A stretch of DNA of 64,000 bases from Bathynomus jamesi. Taxonomy: Eukaryota > Arthropoda > Malacostraca > Isopoda > Cirolanidae. The DNA is taken from the NCBI GenBank assembly GCA_023014485.1, contig JAJOZX010001076.1, forward strand, positions 124,001-188,000. The letters run 5' to 3'. The position numbers and the translations under genes are program-made. Position 1 is the first letter of the stretch, and each line of letters opens with the position of its first letter. The notes beneath the pieces were generated by a model that searched no databases, was not told the origin of the DNA, and saw nothing but the letters and a program-made list of their open reading frames with translations. Of the stretch, positions 32,798-43,354 are shown in pieces.

Positions 32798-33433
32798 AAT
32801 AACAACAACAACCAAAGAAGGACTGATTGAAAATGTTTTGAGATATCAAGCTTTGATATTGCCATACTTACCTACACTGTGATACTATCGTGCATTTGGC
32901 TACTGGTGAGTGTTCCTTATGAATCTTAAGCGGTTTCTTTTCGTCCAAAATTTAATTTGATTTGGTCACATTCTTTCACTGACGAATTCAATTTTGAGGA
33001 CGAAAAGAACGCGTTAACTTGAGTTTGTGACGTCAAATATGTGATGTTAAATATAAACAAACCTTAGTTAGGCCCACTCTTGGCTAAGCCTACTTGGTAA
33101 CTCAAGGGATAAAACAGGGTCCTAACTTGAGGCTTCTATCATGAATCCAGCCCATAGTAAGAGTGAATAAGGCCTAGACCGTGGCCTAGGTTTGAACTCG
33201 CCACAGGAACGCTAGCCTTGGCCATTATAGAGCCAAAATTGCAATGACTGAAGGCCAATTCTTTACTTATAATACTAGTCTGGTTTGTTTTAGCGAAAAG
33301 AACTCGGGAACTTGAGTTCATGCGACTTGACTTCAATCAGTTGGACGAAAAAACCCAGCCTTAATCTCATGTCGGATATATAATCGTAGAAACAGAATAA
33401 TCACCAGGTTAACTCAAGGGCTCAAGGGTATCC
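32798..33433. other. Unannotated stretch with weak internal direct repeat
   Basis: No gene recognised. Two related segments (GACGAAAAGAACGCG near 33000 and GCGAAAAGAACTCGG near 33292) form a weak direct repeat. Confidence 0.4.
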
Positions 33434-34023
33434 CATAGGCGTACGGGCTTCATTTTTTCGGGGGAGAGGTTCGCAATTTGCTCGAAAAATTTCGAAGGTG
33501 CCCGAATTTTCCGATGTCGATATAATGAATTTAACATGGCAAGAAAATGAAAGATTTTGTTCCAATAATGAGCATATATTCACAGAGCATTATAAAATAT
33601 ACACTCAGTATTATACAGTACATATTTTTCATGCCTATTCTAGAAAAAATTAACTAACAAAACAATGATTTTTTTTTTTTTTTTGCCATCAGATAACAAA
33701 TTTTTTGATAAATTGAAAAGATTGTACGAGTAGTCGAGTACCTCAAACATGAAATTACAAGAAAATTTAAGAAATACATAAAGCAACAAATTTGTTTTAT
33801 AAGTTTAAATGCGACACGTTTATGCGACATTGCAGCCAAGCAAAAAAAATTGTTGCATAATTTATTATGTTTGGTTTAATTATTACATCGGAGTCTAATT
33901 TTAATAAACTCCAATTTTTCCGCCATTGTTTTGGGACTTTTTCCGAAAATATTTGGAAACTTGCGAATCTGGGGGGGGGGTCTGCAGCCCCACAGACCCC
34001 CCCCCCCGTCTCGTACGCCTGTG
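33434..34023. mobile_element. Candidate TIR element ending in a poly-G/poly-C hairpin
   Basis: Ends CATAGGCGTACGGG and (complement) CACAGGCGTACGAGAC. Flanks GGGTATCC and GCTATATCC are only similar. Near the right end, G10-TCTG...CAGA-C11 (33971-34007) forms a strong hairpin. No coding. Confidence 0.45.
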
Positions 34024-34252
34024 GCTATATCCTCGGGTCCCTTGCCTTTCGCAGTCCCCATAAGTAGCCCATTCAGTATAAATCACTGACTACCATAGAT
34101 AGGCCCCTGAAAACAAATTAATTTCCGAAACTTCAGTTTAATCCGACTCTGAGGAAGTGGATAGATATTTGTAGGAAAAAAGTCTACATTAATCAGGGGT
34201 CAAAAAGTGATAGGACAAAATTAAAAAAAAAATGTACACCGTATTCCTCTAT

Positions 34253-34483
34253 GCCTACGTCGTAACATCATCACTTCCACTTTGATCAGCGAATTTAAGC
34301 GACGTTGAGTCTGTTCATTAATTAGATGGGTGACCGCCCTCCACGTTCAGATGATGTAGTGGCCCGTAGATAGGTCGGATCCCACGTAAAGTTGTTGTAG
34401 GTCCCCTCCGTCACGTGATCTTTGCCGTTATGAAGGGGTTTAAACAACCCCAAACATTATTATTATTATTATTATTATTATTT
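34253..34483 (+). repeat. Candidate 5S rRNA-derived SINE with (ATT)n tail
   Basis: The first 90 bases resemble 5S rRNA in order: GCCTACG start, TGATCAGCGAATTTAAGCGACG (given here as TGATCAGCGA plus ATTTAAGCGACG, the internal promoter A-block region) and AGATGGGTGACCGCC (C box). A non-5S body with GTAGATAGGTCGGATCCCA follows and then nine ATT units at 34456-34482. 5S-headed SINEs (SINE3 type) are known in other animals. The 5S part is too divergent and its 3' end is replaced, so it is not a functional 5S gene. Confidence 0.65.
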
Positions 34484-36046
34484 CCCAATATTTTAAGTAA
34501 AAGTATAAATTTTCTCACATTTGACGACAGTTACATATTTGTTACTAGGTCGGACGTCGGTACATAAAAAGGGATATAAAGAGGACCATCTTACGTATAC
34601 ATGTTAGTTTTATTCATTTTTTTATGACAATTTTAAAAATATATACAAAACTCACAACACAACACTCGCATTACATTACTTCAGTTAATGAAAAATATAT
34701 ATATTTACACGTTAATTTACAAACGACTTTTACAGAATATAGAAATTCTTACGACGAAAAAAATATTTATTAATACTTTCTATTCTAGAAATTTGTCGCA
34801 AAATTATTTTAAAAGTGAACAAAGCTGAAAAGATACACGATATACTGAGATCAAAGAACTCTTCAATCATCGTTAAATAACGAATGATTCATTAGAACGC
34901 GACATTCTTTACGCAATTTTCTATGGTTATAATTATATACTTACCTTAAAATAGCTTTCTATACACTCAAACGTAAGAACACGTTCCTGAAATGTCAACA
35001 CGTAGCATTTAGCCTATAATTGTACTCTTCGAAAGTACAGGGGGTTCCAAAATTACATGGTAAACTTTTATACGTCTGTCGATCAGTAGTCGGACGTTGT
35101 GAACAATGTGTTCAAGTTGAAGGAAGACACTTTGAACATCTAAAATAAACAATTATTGATTTTTTTTTTATTGTTCCTGTATTTGAAATGATATTGTTAA
35201 ATATCGCATAATTTTTGTTAAACTATTGCCTTCATATAAAAGTTTACTAGGTAATTTTAGAACACCCTGTAGGTGTGTACAAGGAATAATCAGTGGCAGA
35301 TGCCGAATTATTAAGAATTCTCCGAATTCCCAAAAGAATTTCCTGGACATTCATTAAGAAATTTTCTTCACAACAGTTCTTGAAAAACAATTATTGCTAT
35401 ATATATATATATTTTTTAACAAGATGTTTTTCAAAAGTTCAATGGCTCGTTAATTTGTTAATGCACACTTATTTGAATTTTATTACTTAAAAATATCAAG
35501 CATTGTATTTCATAGTATTTGATATTTATTTGTGGTTTATTTTCTTAGTCAATAGTGATTGTGGCACTATCAAACTGAAAATAATTTGTTTTATATAAGC
35601 CCTAATAATGAAGAATTCGGCTTCCTTTTTTTTCAAATGTTTGCGAATTTTGCTCGGTTTATACTTATGCTGAAACGCTCCGAGGTGTAGTACGTTTGTA
35701 GTTTAACCGGTGTAAGAGGAGTTACACCCTTCTTTCGAACGTATAAACCGGCACACCACCACGTTCCTACTTTCACTCTCAGGACTCTTCTTTCTCGTTG
35801 AAAAATATATGTCGACATTCGTTTGGGTTTGTAATAGCTTCTAGCTACGAGTTTTGTTATTATTTTTGGTGAAGATGCGTCGTTTAATAATAATTAATCG
35901 CTTTTAGTATCTTATTTTCCTTTTTAATTTGTATAAACAGTTTGAGATTGCGAGTATTATTTGTGGCAGTGTCGTAATTATCGCTCGGTTCGAATATCTT
36001 AAAAATCATAAAAGAATTTCTTAAGTAAAAAATGAAGGGAATGAAT
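34484..36046. other. AT-rich stretch, nothing recognised
   Basis: No gene or clear element seen. Presumed 3' flank of the minus-strand immunoglobulin-domain gene or intergenic. Confidence 0.4.
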
Positions 36047-36481
36047 TGAGGGTCCCGCGTCTTAAGGTACCTAAGCGCCAAAACTAAAATTCGTCAGAAA
36101 TCGCCTCCAAAGTTCAGCAATATTCTGGCAATAGGTATCTCTTATTAATTGAGCTAGAACGTTCATTTTTGGCTAAATTAGAGTTCTAAGTATGCTAATG
36201 AAGATGTTGATGAGTTTTTGGAATAGATTTTCATATTTTATATATATATATTTTTTTAATTTTCTTATTATGCCGAACTTACTTTGGGTGAACTTTTGGC
36301 TGGCGATAGGGGTGAAAAAAGTAGTTCGCTTCATAAGGTTTTCAACCATACTTCTAGTGTCGTAAGGTCATTATAACTCAAACCACGCTATAGAGGAAAG
36401 GTGAAAATAGTGATATCAATCAAAAACACGTTTTCACCCGTGGTGGCACTTAGGTACCTTAAGACGCGCGACCCCTCCTCA
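36047..36481. mobile_element. TIR element, about 30-bp inverted ends
   Basis: Left GCGTCTTAAGGTACCTAAG is mirrored at the right end by CTTAGGTACCTTAAGACGC, extending outward through GGGTC and ATTGAGG. Length 435 bp, no coding. The target duplication is not clear. Confidence 0.65.
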
Positions 36482-37853
36482 ATTGTTCATTAAATTTTCT
36501 TTTATTCTTATCATGTCTTCGTGAAAAATATCGCAGTTAGGTGAAATATTGTAGGCACGACGCAATAATGGTTCTATTATAATGGAAACTATAATTGCGG
36601 GAAATGTACAAATTATAATTTGCATAAAGAGACCTTCGTCTATTCGCTTTATAAAAACGCTTCTTTTAATCGATCTAATCTTTATGTGAAATTTCAAAAT
36701 TAAATGTTCTTACGAGTTTCATAAATAAAATTTACTTTTCATGATTTTTTTCAATTCTTTTATAAGGAGCTCAACGTGCGTACATTAAAAAAAAAAAGGT
36801 GTTAACATATATATAGTGATGGACTGATTAAATTATTATTATTATTATTACGGAGGAGGAGGGAGCAAAATATTGTCACTTCTTTATTGGACTTTTTCTT
36901 GCGTGGTTCAATTCTTGGGACAAAATGAACGAATCAGTCAGTGAATGAAAAATGAAAAAAAAAGGGACGTGAAAAACAATCTTATTTTATGACGTTCCTC
37001 GACAAAAAAAGTGTTCCTCTTTTAAATTTGTGGCTTGGAAGAATATAGATTTGAGATTCATTATATTCACTGAAGTTATTTAACAAATTAGACTTAAAAA
37101 TAACGTTAGAATCAACTGTGTTTATTATTGCTGCATATATATATATATATATATGTCACAGTACCTACAAATGCGCACTCGCTGATACGAATAAAACAAA
37201 ATTTTATCAGAAATATTTAAAAAATGAGTTACACGGAATGATGCACCGGACTAACTTCTTAAAAATGTTCGAATTTTCGCATTTAAGCTAGTAGTTAAGA
37301 ATGAGTTGTTCGCATTTTACGCGTACACTGGCATACTGATAACGTCCATATAACTAACACGTGACCGAGTTTTTCGCGATAAAAGTACTGCTTGGCACTT
37401 TCTCTCTACCCGTGATAAATAAAGGCAGGAACTAGCGAAATACGGGTACGTGAAGTAAAAAGTAAATTTACTATTGGCTCACTATTATCTTTTTTAATAC
37501 GGTTATTATCCCAAATCTAATTACAAGTTGAAACGGGATAAACTTTGCACAGGTAAACACTACATTGAAATAATTTTCACCAAAATTGAATTTCTCTTAA
37601 ATTTGAGACAGAAAAAGATTTTGCTACTTAGTACCATTTTGCGATTGACTAAGGAACAATTAGTCTCCAATGTTCGATAGATACCCTACAAAGTCTTTCG
37701 TTTCATATAACATTTTTAGAGCGCTCATTTCGTCTCCGCTTCAAATTCTCAAACTTTTTTTCAGATGAAATATTTAATCTGCAAAATTAAAAATCACCAA
37801 ATATCAACATTAAATAAAGCATATACACACGTGTACATGTAAACATACACATT
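36482..37853. other. AT-rich stretch with microsatellites
   Basis: No gene seen. Includes (ATT)n at 36831-36850 and (AT)n at 37134-37154. Confidence 0.4.
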
Positions 37854-37991
37854 ATGCAAATCCACAAGGAAAAGAAAAATGATTCCAAGGCCTTTCGTGT
37901 ATTCAGAAGTACACCTCGTCACGGAATGACGAGGTGTGCTTAATACACGAAAGGCCTTGAATTATTTTTCCTTTTCCTTGTGGGTTTGCAT
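37854..37991. repeat. Near-perfect hairpin with two hammerhead-like cores
   Basis: Arms from ATGCAAATCCACAAGGAAAA to its complement near 37991 fold around 37922. Each arm read outward carries TGACGAGGTGT...TACACGAAAGGCC (plus strand 37927-37952; minus-strand counterpart at about 37917-37892). TGACGA, a short stem and GAAA is the layout of a hammerhead ribozyme core, but the C that should precede UGA is replaced. Such paired motifs occur at Penelope ends. Confidence 0.55.
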
Positions 37992-38024
37992 CATTCATTC
38001 ATTTCATGTGTTTAATTGTGAAAT

Positions 38025-38095
38025 TCATCCATATATATATATATATTAATATATATTATATATATATATATTATATATATATATAATCAATAATA
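38025..38095. repeat. AT-rich imperfect microsatellite
   Basis: Alternating AT with breaks (ATTAATATATATTATATA). Confidence 0.9.
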
Positions 38096-38345
38096 ATAAT
38101 CACAATTTGTCCCTTAAGCTTTGGTTTTATTGGGCTCTCATATTAATTAAAAGATCTATGCAATTTTATAGGGAGTTGACTAACTGAATAATACATAAAA
38201 TATTCTATATAATTAATAGAATTCTATCAATATATTAATAAATTACGATTTAAACCTACTCAAAGGTATCCGCAATCTAATATTTTCTAAACTCTGAAAT
38301 AAAAGTGCTCTTTTTATAAAATAACCAATATTGCTTCCTTTTACC

Positions 38346-38467
38346 TTATACTATAATAAGTCCTACGAGTGTGAAGAGGAAACAAAGCAGGTGGGCGGAA
38401 TGTCTCACTGCGGAACCGTAAATGTAGGGCAATTCACACGCGGGAGGACAGACAGGATTGTAGCTCT
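38346..38467 (-). CDS. Terminal exon of an Ig-domain gene with GPI-signal-like tail
   Basis: Minus strand after the acceptor CCCTCACTTTCAG (ending 38468). The first two bases AG complete a codon begun by the G at the end of the exon at 39720, giving Glu. Then SYNPVCPPACELPY, small residues GSA that could be the attachment site, and a hydrophobic end SAHLLCFLFTLVGLIIV before TAA at 38348-38346. The 39 codons have no stop, the phase matches, and the tail has the length and character of a GPI-anchor signal. Expected product: a surface cell-adhesion protein. No matching upstream promoter or polyadenylation signal was assigned. Confidence 0.75.
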
Positions 38468-38539
38468 CTGAAAGTGAGGGAACAACGTTGGCTACCTTTC
38501 TACTTTCATCATTCATAATTATGAGTAATAAATAGGATA

Positions 38540-38750
38540 AATCTTTTTAAAGTTTCGTTGCGAAGCTTCGCGTATGAGTGAGGAAAGCCAAAAACTGGCA
38601 CAGCGCTCAGGCCAACTAATGCGGCCCACTGCTCTAACTCTTGGTTTATTACTAACCAACATCGCAGAGTCGAACCCCCGACCTCAGTGTCTTCACTTTG
38701 CTTACTGGGAATGTGTTACCAACTGAGCTACATGCGGTGGGTAGCTTTGC
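38540..38750 (-). repeat. tRNA-derived SINE in the intron
   Basis: On the minus strand GCATGTAGCTCAGTTGG contains a pol III A box (TAGCTCAGTTGG, 38730-38719), and GGTTCGACTC (38676-38667) is a B box, 42 bases later. The T-arm reads GGGGGTTCGACTCTGC. The anticodon region does not fold as a normal tRNA that I can see, and an unrelated body follows. Borders approximate. Confidence 0.7.
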
Positions 38751-38761
38751 GGATGGAGCGA

Positions 38762-38783
38762 CATCATCATCATCATCATCACG
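38762..38783. repeat. (ATC)n microsatellite
   Basis: Six CAT units next to the 5' head of the SINE. Confidence 0.9.
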
Positions 38784-38807
38784 GGCTCACGTACGCTATG
38801 TAGCAAC

Positions 38808-39349
38808 TAAAGGGTGTGCGGGGAATCGAAAAACTCGATTTGGGTAGATTCGGCAAAATAATCGAAACCCGACCCGAATCAGCGGGCAGTGAATCGCGAA
38901 TTTCGATTCGGCCTAGCTGTTCCGAATTAGTTTAAACTATGTGGCAAGTATGGTGGATATTCTCTCTCATATTACGTGATTAAATGCGCTATACTTTCAT
39001 AAAATATATAGTTATTTTGTTCTTTCTAATATTATGCGATTTAATACGTTACGCTTTCATTAAATAAATAGTTTTTGTTCTCATACGTGATTAAATGCGT
39101 AATACTTTCATTAAATAAAGTTATTCTGTTCTTCCTTATACGTTAAGAATTAAATATGTTACACTTTCATTAAAAAATAGTTTATTACCAATCTGGGCTC
39201 ACTTTCCGTCTATCCTAGTTCGAGAATAGTGAAAAGTTCAGAAAAAGTTTGACGACAAGTTTTATTGATGAAACAAAAACAAGAATCGAAAATTGAAATT
39301 AAGTTGCCGAATCGAATCGAAATGAAAAGTGCCGAATCGCGCAACCTTA
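38808..39349. mobile_element. hAT-type MITE with 8-bp TSD GTAGCAAC
   Basis: GTAGCAAC at 38800-38807 and 39350-39357. Ends TAAAGGGTGTGCG and (complement) TAAGGTTGCGCG. Both subterminal zones are rich in AATCGA/CGAATC motifs. The interior holds a minisatellite. Lies inside the intron of the Ig-domain gene. Confidence 0.88.
38968..39183. repeat. Minisatellite, about 52-60 bp unit, four copies
   Basis: Anchor ACTTTCATTAAATAAA (variants GCTTTCATTAAATAAATAG, CACTTTCATTAAAAAATAG) recurs four times, each followed by GTTCTT/GTTCTC and preceded by GATTAAATGCG-like sequence. Confidence 0.85.
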
Positions 39350-39518
39350 GTAGCAACAAACGCGACACGTACTGTGCCGGGGTGATAATTATTTCCCGTA
39401 ACCCCGAGGGACCTACGGGTATGTCATCGACACTTTAATAGCCTAACTTAATCTAATCCCCCCAAAACTTGCCGATAAAATGTCCCGTCGATGCACATTT
39501 TGTTATTTCCCTTAATAA

Positions 39519-39551
39519 TAATAATAATATATAATAATAATAATAATAATG
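39519..39551. repeat. (AAT)n microsatellite
   Basis: AATAATAATAAT with one ATAT break; a shorter one at 39869-39891. Confidence 0.93.
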
Positions 39552-39719
39552 TCGCCATGAGTGACTCAAGAGGCGTAACCAAACTAAGAATTATCGCTAA
39601 GAGTAAAATCCTGCGAACCGAGGATGAAACCTCTTTCGTTTACTAGGCAATTTCACGAGACATTAGTTTATGGAAGAGCGCTTATCGGATCTTTAAAAGT
39701 TAAAAGAATGGTTCCTTAC

Positions 39720-39859
39720 CTTCGAGAAGTACGCTGGCTTTGGCCCATCCCAGGCGATTATTAGCTCTACACGTGTAGTTGCCATACTCGCGTCGTTCAA
39801 TCGCCATTACGGTGATCACACTGTCGGCGAATTCTTCGTCCGTGGCGAACTGAGAAATA
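39720..39859 (-). CDS. Immunoglobulin-domain exon of a host cell-surface gene
   Basis: A 140-nt minus-strand exon with acceptor TTGTTTCTGTTTTAG just upstream (ending 39860) and donor GAAG|GTAAGG at 39720/39719. Translation gives ADSVITVMAI then REYGNYTCRANNRLGWAKA, i.e. strands E to G of an I-set Ig domain with the Y-x-C Cys and NRLG turn. It starts with the third base of a codon and ends with the first, matching the exon at 38467. Family likeness is to arthropod lachesin/klingon-type adhesion molecules; I cannot name the orthologue. Upstream exons were not found in the window. Confidence 0.85.
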
Positions 39860-39964
39860 CTAAAACAGAAACAATAATAATAATAATAATAAATAATAGT
39901 GTCGCTTGGAAATCAATAAAATAAATTTTAAACATTAATATTTGGCTTTTATACGATGGAGGGT

Positions 39965-40465
39965 AAATCTCTAGGAGCACTCCATTTTTCAATATTAAAC
40001 ATACTCATAAAACATATACCATTTGAAAGCTCACATTTTTCTGAGTCTAAAAATGTAGTAATCCAAAGTATCAATAGCAAATAAAAAGTAACTAGGTTTA
40101 AATATAAAACCCTATACCGATCAATTTGTGATGCGTGATCTTTACGGGGGCTCCGCCCCCGTACCCTCGAGACCTAAATTATACAAATGATAATGTAATA
40201 ACATTCATGTTAGGTTAAGTTAGCGTAACAATTACCAAAAATACCATCTTACAACACAGACTGAAGATTTATAATTTAGCCAACCTTTATAATGTAGTTA
40301 ATGACTTCACGAGTCAAACAATTAATTAAACCTAGTTACTTTTTATTTGCTATTGATACTTTTGGATTACTACATTTTTAGACTCAGAAAAATGTGAGCT
40401 TTCAAATGGTATATGTTTTATGAGTGTATGTTTAATATTGAAAAATGGAGCGCTCCTAGAGATTA
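39965..40465. mobile_element. Long-TIR fold-back element, about 135-bp arms
   Basis: Arms start ATCTCTAGGAGCACTCC and run inward to AAGTAACTAGGTTTAA (left to about 40100, right from about 40329). Some similarity continues outward to TTTATAC. The interior carries the CGGAGCCCCCG-type module also found near 45 kb. Confidence 0.85.
40108..40205 (+). repeat. Module M: hairpin-bearing 95-bp repeat, copy 1
   Basis: CCGATCAATTTGTGATGCGTGATC, shown as two parts CCGATCAATTTG and TGATGCGTGATC, then TTTACGGGGGCTCCGCCCCC, GAGACCTAAATTATACAAAT and GATAATGTAATAACA. Other copies: 45048-45135 (minus), 45535-45630 (minus), 45637-45715 (plus). Confidence 0.85.
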
Positions 40466-40491
40466 TTCCGATGGAGTATAAATGGTATTTC

Positions 40492-41080
40492 TTTACTATT
40501 ACACCCGTCTCCGGTAGAAAGTTTTAAAAGCTGGTTTTCAATGTTTTTCAATGTGCTGAATTAAAAAAATGATACTCATTTCCGTCGCAAATGATTTGTT
40601 AGAGTTATTGAAGCTTAAACTCTCTATCGGGAAAAGGGTAAAAAAATGGCGCTTCCACTGATTTTAATTTGAATCAGTTAGTGGACATGGCAATTCACGT
40701 GATTAAGGTATTTTTTAATTTTTTATAATTTTGGATAACGTTAAGGGTTAGGTTAGGTTTGCTTAGGTTGTTTTAGGTTCGGCCAATTTTGAAGGTGAAA
40801 TTTGTGTTTTTCCTATGGTTTTTGATGTGTTTTGTATTAATCCGACTTTCAAAATCCTCGGAAACCACTCGTTTTTGTGATTCTCCCCACCCAAAAACTC
40901 CCGGTTCCCACTGGGAGTTCCCAGGTAAAAAAGGGTAGAAAGTTTTAAAAGCTTTAAGCTTCAATAACTCTAACAAATAATTTGCGACAGAAATGAGTAT
41001 AATTTTTTTAATTCAGCACATTGAAAAGCATTGAAAACTAGCTTTTAAAACTTTCTACTGGAGAACGGTGTAATAGTAAA
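40492..41080. mobile_element. Non-autonomous TIR element, TATTACACCC family, copy 2
   Basis: Ends TTTACTATTACACC on both sides (right as complement). Long inverted arms of about 100 bp contain GTAGAAAGTTTTAAAAGCT and AACTCTAACAAAT. The inner block GGTGAAATTTGTGTTTTTCC matches copy 1 at 2354-3055. Confidence 0.8.
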
Positions 41081-41565
41081 TATTTATCGTAAAAATATAT
41101 ACAGATACAGATAGTTTGGTAATTATGCAGCTAAGGGGCGTCGAGTTCGGTGATAACTGGTCAACAAAGATTTTTCATCAGAGTAAAATTTGTGGTGGCT
41201 GGATAGCATTTTTCACGCCGATTCCAAAACTGTATTCAGATTCTTTCTAGCACGTATAGTTTTCAAGATGAAGGCATATATATACCTACACAGATTTAAC
41301 CATTTTAAATAGGCAAAATACTAATATTTCAACATTTGATTGTGTTTATTTTATTGTGTTTTTTTAGTTTATTCATCTTATTTATTTCAATTATCTTAAT
41401 TATACATCTTATGTATTTCCGGTGTGAGCTTTTACGTCTAGCAGCATTGTGATTCAGGCAACAACGCCGTGCTTTGTGTGTCAAAAGATCAGTCCAGTCC
41501 AAGAACTTGTTGTGTCAAGTTGGTGTACATTTTTTTTAATTTATAGTTTGCTCAGGTCAGTCAAC

Positions 41566-43250
41566 ATGCCTCGACAATGTAAGAATGACCCCGACAAGTT
41601 CGTTTCGTATGCGGCCAGTTGACAACTAAAACACAGCGACGAAGTATTACAACCGACATTAAGAAAATATACAAGCTATACTTTGGTTGCCATCTAGGTG
41701 ACCAAGATAAACCATGGGCGCCACATCAAATCTGTTCTGGCTGTTCAAATGGATTACGTGATTGGCTTAACAAAAAGAAAGCTTCAATGCCATTTGCCAT
41801 ACCCATGATATGGAGGGAGCCGAGAGATCATCATGAAGACTGTTATTTTTGTAGTGTGAACTTAATGGGGTTTTCTGCAAAGAACAAACACCAGATTGTA
41901 TATCCAAACTTGGATTCAGCACGTAGACCAGTAAAACATGATGAAACATTGCCCATTCCAATTCCCCCAAGTGATAGGCTAGATTCTATCATAGATGACA
42001 TGGAAAGTGATGAAGGTGCAACTGGCATTTCCGGACCATCTACAGAACCAGAGTACACTTTTGAAGGTAGACATTTAGAGCCTAAAAAGTTAACCCAAGG
42101 ACAGTTGAATGATCTTGTTAGAGACTTATCGCTGTCTAAAGAGAAATCAGAGCTTCTCGCCTCAAGACTAAAGGAGAACAATTTACTTGAGAACAATGTT
42201 CGTATTAGTTACTACCGAAAGCGGAATTTTGAATTAACAGCATTCTTTTCAATAGACGGTCCTCTCTGTTATTGCCATGACATCAATGGACTATTTACAG
42301 CCATATCTCAGACGTATGTGGCATCTGAGTGGCGCCTCTTTATTGATTCGTCGCAGAGAAGCCTGAAAGCAGTTCTTTTGCATAATGGTAATATAATGCC
42401 ATCCATCCCCATTGCCCATTCCGTCCATCTAAAAGAGACATATGACAATATGAATATACTACTTAAGGCAATCAAATACGACAGTCATCAATGGAATGTT
42501 TGTGGAGATCTAAAAGTTATAGGAATGCTTATGGGTATGCAGTCAGGATTCACAAAATTTTGTTGTTTCCTTTGCCTGTGGGACAGTCGCGCCACTATAG
42601 AACATTACACCAAAAGTGACTGGCCACTTAGGTATACATATGTCCCAGAGATAAGCAATGTCCAGTCTGTCCCTTTAGTGGATCCCCAAAAGATCTATCT
42701 GCCACCTCTTCACATTAAACTTGGTTTAATGAAGAATTTTGTTAAAGCAATGGGTAAAGTCAATTCTGAAGGGTTCCAATACCTTTCAAGGAAATTTCCG
42801 AAGGTTACTGCAGCAAAATTGAAGGAAGGAATTTTTGTTGGGCCACAAATAAGGGAGGTTTTGAATGACACTGAATTTGAAAAAGTCCTAAGTCCGCTGG
42901 AATTGAAGGCTTGGCTGGCGTTCAAATGGATATGTGAAAACTTTCTTGGAAGCAACAAGTCACCTGCGTATAAGGATGGAGTCAAGATCCTCCTTGATGC
43001 CTTCAAAGAAATGGAGTGTCGAATGTCGTTAAAAATTCACTTCCTGCATTCCCACTTAGATTTCTTTCCTGAAAACCTTGGTGCAGTGAGTGACGAGCAA
43101 GGAGAGCGCTTCCATCAAGATATTCAGATGATGGAGAAGCGCTACCAAGGATATTGGAATGAAAGCATGATGGCGAACCATTGTTGGATGCTGTATCGTG
43201 ACAATCCAGGCCAAATTTACAAAAGGAAATCACACTCACAGCGCTTTTAA
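41566..43250 (+). CDS. Putative transposase, about 561 residues, family not named
   Basis: Start ATG at 41566 (MPRQCKNDPDK); one missing base near 41600 (TT where TTT fits) shifts to the long frame from about 41605 (VCGQLTTKTQRR). N-terminus has cysteine pairs: VCG, CSGC, then MPFAIPMIWREP and CYFC, suggesting zinc binding. Mid-protein LFIDSSQ and VCGDLKV, then FCCFLCLWDSR and, near the C-terminus, SDEQGERFHQD; the acidic residues could form a DDE-like triad, which is inference. Ends at TAA 43250. I recall similar uncharacterised proteins, repeated many times, in arthropods and cnidarians. The TIR flanks suggest it moves the element. Confidence 0.7.
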
Positions 43251-43354
43251 TAAAATAATGTATATATTCTTTATTTATAAGTACATTGAATAAGGTATAT
43301 GATGTATTTGTTGTTTAGCATTCCTAAGTGTGATCTATACATCCATAAATTTTC
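43251..43354 (+). other. 3' non-coding part of the unnamed transposon
   Basis: Short AT-rich stretch directly after the stop codon; AATAAAATAATG overlaps the stop region. Confidence 0.5.

Noticed and set aside
33139..33336. 65-residue minus-strand frame
   Set aside because: No homology I recognise; repeats and composition suggest chance.
34253..34340. Functional 5S rRNA gene
   Set aside because: Too many changes and no normal 3' end; better explained as a SINE head or pseudogene.
36479..36697. 72-residue minus-strand frame as a host exon
   Set aside because: No domain and no convincing splice sites.
38660..38745. Functional tRNA gene on the minus strand
   Set aside because: A and B boxes fit but I could not fold a normal cloverleaf and an unrelated body follows.
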